21,477 nucleotides of DNA from JANWXR01 sp033577755. Lineage in GTDB: Bacteria; Chloroflexota; Anaerolineae; Anaerolineales; UBA6663. Shown here piece by piece: positions 15,079-21,477 of the stretch; within the stretch, counting starts at the first letter, position 1, and each line of letters starts with the position of its first letter. The translations under genes and the position numbers were made by a program. The DNA lies in assembly GCA_033577755.1 (NCBI GenBank), contig JAVQXV010000041.1, positions 1 through 21,477 on the forward strand. The letters are read 5' to 3'. The notes beneath the pieces are model-generated. The model did not search any database, was not told where the DNA came from, and saw only the letters and a list, made by a program, of their open reading frames with translations.

Positions 15079-15494
15079 TCCCGAATCCTTTCCGCTTCAA
15101 TATCAACGATGATCAGATGGAGATGCACGTCGTCAGCAACGATTCGACCAAACTCCTGGGCGAATACGTTGGTTGCCGTCTCCATATCGACTGCAAGGCA
15201 GAGCAGTCGCTGAGGATCAATCTGGCGCATCCAGGTGCGATAGAGCACGTACTGACCGATGGCCTGCTGCAGATCAGTCAAGATCGATGACCCAGTGAAG
15301 GTCTTAATCTCCACAGCGATAGTCGTTGTGCCGCGTTCAGCAGCCAGCAGAAGGCCCTGCTGGCGCTCAGCGCCAAGATCGACATACGCATCTTTCCCGC
15401 CGTACTCAATACGGTAAGGATCGTGCGTAATTGTCCATCCATCAGCTACAAGCGCCGCCTTGACAGCTTTGTGGTAGATGTCGCGTGCAGGCAT
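15048..15494 (-). CDS. xisH: XisH-family protein (PD-(D/E)xK nuclease-like fold)
   Basis: This 148-aa protein is a full-length XisH: 'RDIYHKAVKAALVADGWTIT', then 'DAYVDLGAE', 'IAVEIKTFTGSSILTDLQQA' and 'IGQYVLYR'. Asp39 and the E62-x-K64 pair in 'VEIKTF' fit the catalytic pattern of the PD-(D/E)xK nuclease superfamily. The ATG at 15494 is preceded by GGGAG. It overlaps xisI by 31 bp, the usual order. The pair often occurs in cyanobacteria and Chloroflexota without any known excision element, so nuclease activity and a toxin-antitoxin-like role are open possibilities. Confidence 0.94.
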   Translation of the reverse strand: MPARDIYHKAVKAALVADGWTITHDPYRIEYGGKDAYVDLGAERQQGLLLAAERGTTTIAVEIKTFTGSSILTDLQQAIGQYVLYRTWMRQIDPQRLLCLAVDMETATNVFAQEFGRIVADDVHLHLIIVDIEAERIREWKRFPAIER

Positions 15495-15679
15495 CAGCTA
15501 ACTCCCAACCGTATTATAGTCGTTCCGGAAGGAAGCGCCAGTTTGCGAGCCGTGACCATGCTCACAGCGTGTGCTCCTTCCATCTTGAGTTGCTAAGGGA
15601 AAGCATTCTTTGAGCAGAGGTAAGTCTGTCAGGAGACTTGGGGAGAGGGGTGCGGGTACAAAGGCGAGAGAAAGCGAGT

Positions 15680-15732
15680 ATATGGGTATTCGGAAAAGAA
15701 TGTCCATATAGGTCTGCATCAGGCATGGAAAA
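15680..15732. repeat. Degenerate repeat, partner of 14555-14607
   Basis: See the partner copy. This copy is more AT-rich and lies upstream of xisH, so that the repeats bracket about 1.1 kb containing xisI and xisH. Confidence 0.4.
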
Positions 15733-15925
15733 TTTATTGTCAGTTACTTCTGGCGTTATTTTGCTGTTTATTCTGGTTTTATACTCACTCGGCGCTTTGT
15801 CCCTTGCATCCGTAGCAACCTGGCTCGTCCTTTTCATTTTCTGCGCCCTCTGCTGGCAGTGTGCCGTTGCTCATGCGGTTGCACCGCGCGTCACGCAATG
15901 CCGGGCGTTGTTGCGCCTGGTCTGA
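15725..15925 (+). CDS. Possible small membrane protein
   Basis: From ATG 15725 the frame gives 66 residues with two hydrophobic stretches ('GVILLFILVLYSLGALSLA' and 'TWLVLFIFCALCW'). Base composition at the start is AT-rich and unlike the neighbours. There is no clear ribosome site and the start lies in a degenerate repeat. It may be a real small membrane protein or chance. No other gene was found in 15495-16020. Confidence 0.3.
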   Translation: MENLLSVTSGVILLFILVLYSLGALSLASVATWLVLFIFCALCWQCAVAHAVAPRVTQCRALLRLV

Positions 15926-16020
15926 GCGCAGCGACTCAGCGCCTGGCAGTGCGCTGCGGATGAAGGGTGCGCCTTTCAACGTGCTCTGTGCTGGCGCTGT
16001 GGGTTCTCGTTAGTGACCTG

Positions 16021-16920
16021 TTAGCCTGCGCGCAGTCCGAGCAGGGCCAGCGCATCGCGGTTGATGATCGCCTCGATCGCTTCCTCCGGCACCCGCGGCA
16101 GCCGCGTGCCCTCGACCACCGCGTTCACCCGGCGCAATCCGTCAATCGTCTCCTGCACAGTGGTGATCGGGTAGTCGCTCCCGAGCAGAATCTTGTCCAG
16201 CACGTTCCACTCAGTCGCCTTGATCAACTGCTCCCAGAACGAGAATGGACGATAGAAGTTGCCCGAGAGGTCGGCGAAGACGTTGGGATGCTTGCGGATC
16301 ACGGCGCACGTGTCGGTCTGCCATGGGTGCCCCATGTGGGCCATAATGATTTTGAGGTCCGGGTAACGGATCGCAATCTCGTCCATAAGCAACGGGTGCG
16401 CCAGGCGAATCGGCGCCTCGCGCACCGGCGAGGTTCCCTGATGAAACAGGATCGGCAGCCCATACCGCTGGGCGCGCTCGTAGATCGCCAGCGCACGCGC
16501 TTCGAGCGGGTCGAAGTTCTGGTAGTTCGCGCCGAGCTTCACCCCGCGCAGTCCGAGCTCAGTCCGGCAGCGATCAAACTCGTCCAGACAGTTCGGGTCA
16601 TGCGGGTGGAGCGCCATGAAGCCAATCAGTCGATCCGGGTAAGCCGCCACAAACGTGGCGGTTGCATCGTTGACGTTGCCGCGGCGCCAGCTCGTGTCGC
16701 CGACCTCCCGTCTGCTAAGCCTGGGCACGACGATGCCAGGGTGCCACGCGACGGCGAAGACGATCAAAACAGCGGCTGGCGCCTGGTGTTCGAGAAAGTC
16801 GTGCCAGGTGAAACTCGACCGCACCGGGCGATCAGGGCGCCAGGCGTGGTTGATCACGACCTCGTCGGGCGGGGTGTGGTCCTTGTACTGCGGCGTGTGG
16901 GTGTGCACATCGATGATCAC
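16021..16920 (-). CDS. Amidohydrolase family 2 (TIM-barrel metal-dependent hydrolase)
   Basis: The protein is about 299 aa. I chose GTG 16920 as start because GGGAGG lies seven bases upstream and the first metal ligands follow at once in 'IIDVHTHT' (HxH). The upstream ATG (16956) lies at the stop of the preceding frame. Family features in order are 'TFVAAYPDRLIGFMALHPHD', 'LRGVKLGANYQNFDPLEARA', 'GLPILFHQGTS', 'LKIIMAHMGHPWQTDTC' and 'DKILLGSDYP', the last with the catalytic Asp. Such enzymes hydrolyse or decarboxylate small carboxylates and aromatics; the substrate cannot be read here. A stretch near residues 65-85 ('RLSRREVGDTSWRRGNVND') is unlike the family and could be an insertion or a local double frameshift. 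Confidence 0.85.
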   Translation of the reverse strand: MIIDVHTHTPQYKDHTPPDEVVINHAWRPDRPVRSSFTWHDFLEHQAPAAVLIVFAVAWHPGIVVPRLSRREVGDTSWRRGNVNDATATFVAAYPDRLIGFMALHPHDPNCLDEFDRCRTELGLRGVKLGANYQNFDPLEARALAIYERAQRYGLPILFHQGTSPVREAPIRLAHPLLMDEIAIRYPDLKIIMAHMGHPWQTDTCAVIRKHPNVFADLSGNFYRPFSFWEQLIKATEWNVLDKILLGSDYPITTVQETIDGLRRVNAVVEGTRLPRVPEEAIEAIINRDALALLGLRAG

Positions 16921-16952
16921 GTTTTGCCTCCCTGCGCCTGTTGGTTGGCGCG

Positions 16953-17441
16953 TCACGCGAACCCGTACAGTCGGGCGGCGTTAGTGCAGAATGTGTCTTC
17001 GATCTGGCGGTCAGTGAGCTTGAGGCGCCACGCGGCCAGTTTCAGGCTGCGGAGCGATTCGATCCCGACCATTACCGGCCGCAGCGTGGCATGTCGCTCC
17101 TCGAGGCGCATGTCTTCGGCGGAGAACCAGTGGAACGAGTCGCCAATTGCGACGCAGCGACCGCGCATGTGGCTGATTGGGAAGTCAGCGCCGTACAGCA
17201 GGCGGTCGTGTCCGAGCGTTGCGACGATGGCTTCAAATGCGCCAGCTTCGGTAACGGCGCTGGTATCGAAGTAGACATTCGGCAATCCACGCAGGCTGGC
17301 GATACCTTCAATCGTATGCCATGGGTTGAAGCCGCGCGCGGCGTGGACGCGCAGCAGGCGCATATCCGGGTCTTTCTCGCAGTAGCGTCGAATGGTTGTC
17401 TGATTGAGCGGGTCAGCCAGGGCCCGGTCGCGCACGATCAT
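16953..17441 (-). pseudogene. Amidohydrolase, N-terminal half missing
   Basis: The frame holds 162 residues from ATG 17441 and corresponds to the C-terminal half of an amidohydrolase: 'RLLRVHAARGFNPWHTIEGI', 'LPNVYFDTSAV', 'HDRLLYGADFPISHMRGRC' with the catalytic Asp, and a C-terminal 'FCTNAARLYGF' helix. The HxH metal site and first barrel strands are absent, and the ATG falls inside the family's conserved body. It ends 32 bp before the intact amidohydrolase, so the two were probably tandem genes of one operon. The 5' end is lost at the breakpoint near 17441-17447. Activity is not expected. Confidence 0.8.
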
Positions 17442-17473
17442 GGCAGGCGACTATCGATGCCGCCAGAGCAGCG

Positions 17474-18463
17474 TTGCGTCCACACGTCAAGACCCACAAG
17501 ACCCCTGACATCGCGCGCATGCAACTGGACGCCGGAGCGTGCGGCATCACGGTGGCGAAACTGAGCGAGGCCGAGGTCTTTGCCGCTGCTGGCTGCGATG
17601 ACATCTTCGTCGCCTATCCGGTGATCGGCGCGCAGAAGTGGCGCCGCGCCGCCGAGTTAGCCCGCTCGATACGCCTGATTGTCGGTGTGGACAGCCTGGT
17701 CGGCGCCCGCGGACTGAGCGATGCCGCGACGAGCGCCGGGTCACGCATTGCGGTGCGCGTCGAAATTGAACAGGGCCTGAGCCGCTCAGGAGTGACGCTT
17801 GATCGCGCGGTGCAGTTGTGCAGAGACATCCTGTCGTTGCCGAACCTCGACCTGGACGGGATTTTCGCCTACCGGAGCGTCTTCTACCCCGGCGCCAGCG
17901 ACTGCACCCCGGAGCAGTCCGGGCAGCGCGAGGGAGAGGAGATGGTCGCAGTGGCCGAGGCGTTGCGCGCCTCCGGTATTCCGATCAGGAGCGTCAGCAT
18001 CGGATCGACTCCGACAGCGCGTGCAGCCGCCGGGGTGCCGGGCGTGACCGAAGTGCGACCGGGAACATACGTCTTCGGCGACTACATGATGGCAGAGCGC
18101 GGCGTGACGCCGTATGAGACGCTGGCGCTGTCGATCCTCTGCACGGTGGTGAGCCGTCCTGCGTCTGATCTGGCAACGGTAGATGGAGGTTCAAAGACCT
18201 TCAGCGGCGACATTTCACCGGCTGTCGAAGGGTTGCGCGGCTACGCCCGCGCCGTCGACAGCGAGGCGTATCTCGAGCGCATGTCTGAGGAGCACGGCGT
18301 GGTGCGCCTCGGAGCGGGCGTCGATCCCGCCATTGGCGACCGGCTTGCATTTTTCCCGATCCACGTCTGCACTGCCGTAAACCTCTCTGACGAGCTGATC
18401 GGCGTTCGCAACGGCCGGGTGGAAACCGTCTGGCCAATACTCGCCCGTGGCAAGCGCACCTAG
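17474..18463 (+). pseudogene. D-threonine aldolase / D-serine dehydratase-like PLP enzyme, N-terminus missing
   Basis: The open frame is 329 aa from TTG 17474. Recognisable sequence starts earlier, at about 17444 ('QATIDAARAALRPHVKTHKT'). 'RPHVKTHKTPDIARMQLDAG' carries the PLP-binding Lys of the fold-type III alanine racemase-like barrel. 'RIAVRVEIEQGLSRSGVT', 'VSIGSTPTA' and 'VTEVRPGTYVFGDYM' follow, and 'HVCTAVNLSDEL' supplies the C-terminal His/Cys metal site of the family. The first 40 or so residues (the 'TPALVVDLDRL' strand) are missing at the breakpoint that also truncates the divergent amidohydrolase. The rest of the frame is intact, so the loss may be recent. Confidence 0.8.
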
Positions 18464-18586
18464 CCCCCATACCTCTCAAACACGCTCGCACGAAGGCGCA
18501 AAGATGCCGCACCTGAACTCTGTTGATGATAACTTGTCTTCTAAGCTGTGACGGGGCTGATCCGGCAGGAGCGAACTGAGCTGAGC

Positions 18587-18612
18587 GGCGCGCGCCCAAC
18601 GGCGCGCGCGCC
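18587..18612. terminator. GC hairpin between convergent genes
   Basis: GGCGCGCGCC (18587-18596) can pair with the same self-complementary sequence in 18601-18612 over a CAAC loop. It lies between the stop at 18463 (plus) and the stop at 18664 (minus), so it could serve both. No T-tract is present. Confidence 0.35.
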
Positions 18613-18663
18613 ACAGCGCTGCGGGTCTCCGCCCTGAAGTAGCGCCAGACTCACCGCGTACCT

Positions 18664-20313
18664 TCACGTAAGTACGAAGCCTTCGTAGCCCTTCTGTGCA
18701 ACCTCCTCGCAGATCTTGCGATAGTTTCCAAGTCCGCCGATATACGGATAGAGCTGGCGCGGCTTGCCAGAAATGTTGGCGCCAACCCACCACGAATCCG
18801 TTTCCGGAATCAAGGTCATCGAGGCGACCTGATTATGATGCTGGACCCATCCGTCCTCCGCTTCAGGTGTTGCTTCGATGACCTGGAAACCGTTGGCGCT
18901 CATCAGTTGGAGACACTCGGTGATCCAGTCTACGTGCAGCTCAATAGAGACCGGCATGTTGCTCAAGACTGACGGGCTTTGCGGACCCGTGATCATGAAG
19001 AGGTTGGGGAAACCGCTCGTTGCAAGACCGAGATAGGTGCGAGGACCATCGGCCCATTTCTCGCGCAGCGTCAACCCATTTCGACCTCGGATGTCGATAG
19101 CCAAAATGGCTCCTGTCATCGCATCGAAGCCAGTCGCAAAGATGATGTCGTCAACCTCACACTCTCGCGCTGTCGTTCGGATGCTGCGGGGCGTGATCGC
19201 TTCAATCGGTTCAGATCTAACGTCTATCAAGGTAACGTTATCGCGATTGAAGGCTTCATAGTATCCATGTTCTAGGGGTGGACGCTTGGTGAAAAATGGA
19301 TACTTTGGCGCCAGCTTATCAACGAGTTCTGGATTGCTGACGATCTCCGCGATCTTCTTTCGGAAAAAGTCATTTGCTGTGCGATTTGACTCTCTATCGA
19401 AAAGAAGATCGTTAAAGGTATCGAGTCCGAGGCGGAATCCTCCCTTTTGCCAGGCCTGCTCATAAATCTGCTCGCGCTCTTCTGGAGAAACTGAAAGGGC
19501 AGAGCGTGGTGGTGCGTCGTAGGGAAAGCCAAAGCCTGAAGTCCGCATTCTCTGCCAGATTTCCTTGTAGTGTCGCTTAATCTCCCGCATCTCGTCAGAG
19601 GTCAAAGGTCGATTCCGCGCTGGTATGTCGTGATTGGGGGTGCGCTGGAAAACGTAGACATGAGCAGCCTGGGTGGCTACTTCTGGCACCACCTGCACTC
19701 CCGTCGCTCCGGTTCCGATGACAGCTACTCGGCGCCTCGAAAAGTCTACAGGTTCGTGGGGCCATTGCCCGGTATGGAACCACCGTCCTTCAAAGGTTTC
19801 AAGTCCGGGAATTCGCGGGAGATTAGCAACATGCAGGCAGCCAACCGCCGTGATAAGGAAGCGCGCGGTAATCACTTGGCCATCAGAGAGGGTAACAATC
19901 CAATGCTGATTGTCATCGTCCCAGGAGGCGCCGGTGACAGTCGTATTAAACTGGATGTCGCGTCGGAGGTCCATGCGGTCGGCAACCCAGCGCAAGTAGG
20001 AGTAAATTTCGGGTTGCGCTGCGTACCGTTCGGTCCAGTTCCACTCTTCGAGCAGCGCCTCTGAGAAGTGATCGGAAAAGCAGTAGTAGATGCTCTCACT
20101 ATCACAGCGGGCTCCAGGATACCGGTTCCAATACCATGTACCGCCGACGTCCGAACCTTTTTCATATACTCGGGCCTTCAGATTGAGCTTGTCTCGCAGA
20201 CAGTAAAGCATGTATAAGCCGGAAAATCCGGCTCCTACCACGACAGCATCATAGTCTATCGAGTGTTGGTGTCGGTCGGCCTGATGCCATTGGGTGGCAG
20301 GAGTGGTGATCAT
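18664..20313 (-). CDS. Baeyer-Villiger monooxygenase (flavin-dependent, type I)
   Basis: This 549-aa protein has the full set of type I Baeyer-Villiger monooxygenase motifs. These are the FAD site GAGFSG (27-32), 'GGTWYWNRYPGARCDSES' (57-74), the fingerprint 'FEGRWFHTGQWP' (174-185, FxGxxxHxxxW), the NADPH site GTGATG (200-205), and 'KRPPLEHGYYEAFNRDNV'. 'IIFATGFDAMTG' closes the second nucleotide-binding region. Such enzymes use NADPH and O2 to turn ketones into esters or lactones. The ATG at 20313 has GAGGAGG five bases upstream. It lies 49 bp downstream of an esterase gene on the same strand, so an operon that oxidises a ketone and cleaves the product ester is likely. The substrate class (cyclic, aromatic or steroid-like) cannot be told from sequence. 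Confidence 0.95.
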   Translation of the reverse strand: MITTPATQWHQADRHQHSIDYDAVVVGAGFSGLYMLYCLRDKLNLKARVYEKGSDVGGTWYWNRYPGARCDSESIYYCFSDHFSEALLEEWNWTERYAAQPEIYSYLRWVADRMDLRRDIQFNTTVTGASWDDDNQHWIVTLSDGQVITARFLITAVGCLHVANLPRIPGLETFEGRWFHTGQWPHEPVDFSRRRVAVIGTGATGVQVVPEVATQAAHVYVFQRTPNHDIPARNRPLTSDEMREIKRHYKEIWQRMRTSGFGFPYDAPPRSALSVSPEEREQIYEQAWQKGGFRLGLDTFNDLLFDRESNRTANDFFRKKIAEIVSNPELVDKLAPKYPFFTKRPPLEHGYYEAFNRDNVTLIDVRSEPIEAITPRSIRTTARECEVDDIIFATGFDAMTGAILAIDIRGRNGLTLREKWADGPRTYLGLATSGFPNLFMITGPQSPSVLSNMPVSIELHVDWITECLQLMSANGFQVIEATPEAEDGWVQHHNQVASMTLIPETDSWWVGANISGKPRQLYPYIGGLGNYRKICEEVAQKGYEGFVLT

Positions 20314-20362
20314 GGAAGCCTCCTCATTGAGTCAGTCAGGAAACTGTCAGCGTATCCACAGG

Positions 20363-21301
20363 TTAGCTGCTATGAGCGAGAGCGACGCGGAGAAGAGCGG
20401 CGGCATCATCCACGGCTTCCTTGCCCGCATCCATCACGCCCGGCATCCAGATGAAGCCGTGAATCTGACCGGCGAGCCGCTTTAGCACGACAGGGACACC
20501 GCCCTCCCGGAGGCGCAGAGCGTACTGTTCCCCTTCATCACGGAGCGGGTCATATTCGGCCGTCACGATAAACGCCGGCGGCAGCTCGCGCACGTTAGGA
20601 AGGCGTAGAGGTGAGGCGCGCCAGTCTGAGCCATCACTCTCGCTACGGAGATAGAGCTTCCAGAACCATTGCATCATATCTGTTGTGAGAAAATAGTCGG
20701 CGCCGCATTCCTGATAAGATCGTGTGGTGAAATCAAAATTCGTAACTGGATAGAACAGCGCTTGAAAGGCAATCCTGACGGAGCCTATCTCACGCGCCAG
20801 AGCGCATACCACAGCCGCAAGATTACCGCCTGCACTATCGCCGGCAACCGCTAACCGCGTACTGTCGCCGTTCAATTCAGCGGCATGGGTTGCCGCCCAT
20901 TCCGTCGCAGCATAGCAATCGAGAACGGCCGCTGGAAATTTGTGCTCCGGCGCCAGTCGATAGTCAACAGAGACGACGAGGGAACGAGAGCGGTTTGCAA
21001 GCATGGTGCATGGGACATCAACAGCATCAAGGCTGCCGATGACCCAACCGCCTCCATGGAAATACACGACGATCGGGAAAGGACCTTCACCGTGCGGCGT
21101 ATAGATGCGCACTGGTATGTCACCGAGAAGTCCGGGGATCGTCTGGTTGGCAATGCTTGCGACCGGGTCAGGTGGTCCGGCAAAATCAGCAAATGCAGCA
21201 GCGGCCTGGCGGGCTTCTGCGGGTGACATCTCGTTGAGGGGAGGACCTCCCATTTCCTGAATCTTCTGAAGGAACGCTTCAGCCTGCGGATGCAGTGGCA
21301 T
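20363..21301 (-). CDS. Alpha/beta hydrolase, HSL-type (family IV) esterase
   Basis: This 312-aa protein is a typical hormone-sensitive-lipase-like esterase. The oxyanion motif HGGGW is at 82-86, the nucleophile motif GDSAGG at 154-159 (Ser156), the likely acid is Asp251 in 'AEYDPLRDEG', and the His is H281 in 'IHGF'. The N-terminal cap helices are present. The ATG at 21301 follows AAAGGAG. It is the first gene of a two-gene unit with the Baeyer-Villiger monooxygenase, which starts 49 bp after its stop. It would be expected to hydrolyse the ester made by the monooxygenase. Acyl specificity is unknown, though family IV enzymes usually prefer short to medium chains. Confidence 0.94.
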   Translation of the reverse strand: MPLHPQAEAFLQKIQEMGGPPLNEMSPAEARQAAAAFADFAGPPDPVASIANQTIPGLLGDIPVRIYTPHGEGPFPIVVYFHGGGWVIGSLDAVDVPCTMLANRSRSLVVSVDYRLAPEHKFPAAVLDCYAATEWAATHAAELNGDSTRLAVAGDSAGGNLAAVVCALAREIGSVRIAFQALFYPVTNFDFTTRSYQECGADYFLTTDMMQWFWKLYLRSESDGSDWRASPLRLPNVRELPPAFIVTAEYDPLRDEGEQYALRLREGGVPVVLKRLAGQIHGFIWMPGVMDAGKEAVDDAAALLRVALAHSS

Positions 21302-21477
21302 GCGAAAGTCTCCTTTCTGCTAACAGCGGTGATATTTTTTACATATGTTATGGAGTTTGGGAAATGCGCCGATAAACCTGCGCCGCTAGGCCGCGCGTCC
21401 TCTGAGCTGCAGGCTGAACCCTCGCTCAGGACGGAGAAACCCTAGAGGGTCTTCCATAGCTTCAGCGATAGCTTCAG
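21302..21477. promoter_or_regulatory. Upstream region of the esterase/monooxygenase operon
   Basis: This region holds the ribosome site of the esterase and an AT-rich stretch (21333-21352) containing the palindrome ACATATGT, a plausible promoter or operator. A direct repeat, ATAGCTTCAGCG at 21456-21467 and ATAGCTTCAG at 21468-21477, reaches the window edge. No gene is seen. Confidence 0.4.

Overview
The window looks like a chromosomal accessory region of a filamentous anoxygenic phototroph of the Chloroflexota, most likely Roseiflexus or a close relative. The reasons are the high-GC, GGCGCC-rich sequence, a secreted protein carrying the 'IYLPLI' motif common in exported Chloroflexota proteins, a xisH/xisI pair, and many decayed insertion and phage-like genes. 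The taxon is an inference from style, not from a marker gene.

Region 1-8020 is a phage- or plasmid-like island. At the left edge a P22-type antirepressor gene (366-1244, minus) overlaps a truncated XRE regulator gene (1-369, minus) by four bases. Upstream of the pair lies an array of four GTGTC-N5-GACAC operator-like dyads. A broken IS5-type transposase (1619-2404), tandem copies of about 79 bp, a small protein with the same C-terminal (ORF6C-like) domain as the antirepressor (2628-2999) and a primase-like replication protein (3221-5506) follow. A second antirepressor/XRE unit (5746-8020) repeats the four-base overlap. Its antirepressor gene is split by a 1,071-bp element (6047-7117) with 24-bp terminal inverted repeats and a 4-bp target duplication. 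Removing the element and one duplicate restores the reading frame across the junction. A separate frameshift remains near 7200.

Region 8054-9911 holds a secreted protein of unknown function and a decayed small membrane protein. Region 10296-14314 looks like a second replication module. It has a 724-aa protein with an N-terminal winged helix and a C-terminal DnaA domain I-like segment, a structured upstream region with nested inverted repeats and eight ATGCGACA iterons, and a RecG-like regulator. XisH/XisI (14746-15494) follow.

The right part (16021-21301) is metabolic. It has an intact amidohydrolase, an N-terminally truncated amidohydrolase, and an N-terminally truncated D-threonine aldolase-like gene. 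The two truncated genes meet head to head at one breakpoint near 17441-17447. An esterase/Baeyer-Villiger monooxygenase operon (20363-21301 then 18664-20313, minus) follows, which suggests oxidation of a ketone to an ester followed by hydrolysis. No rRNA, tRNA or CRISPR array was recognised.
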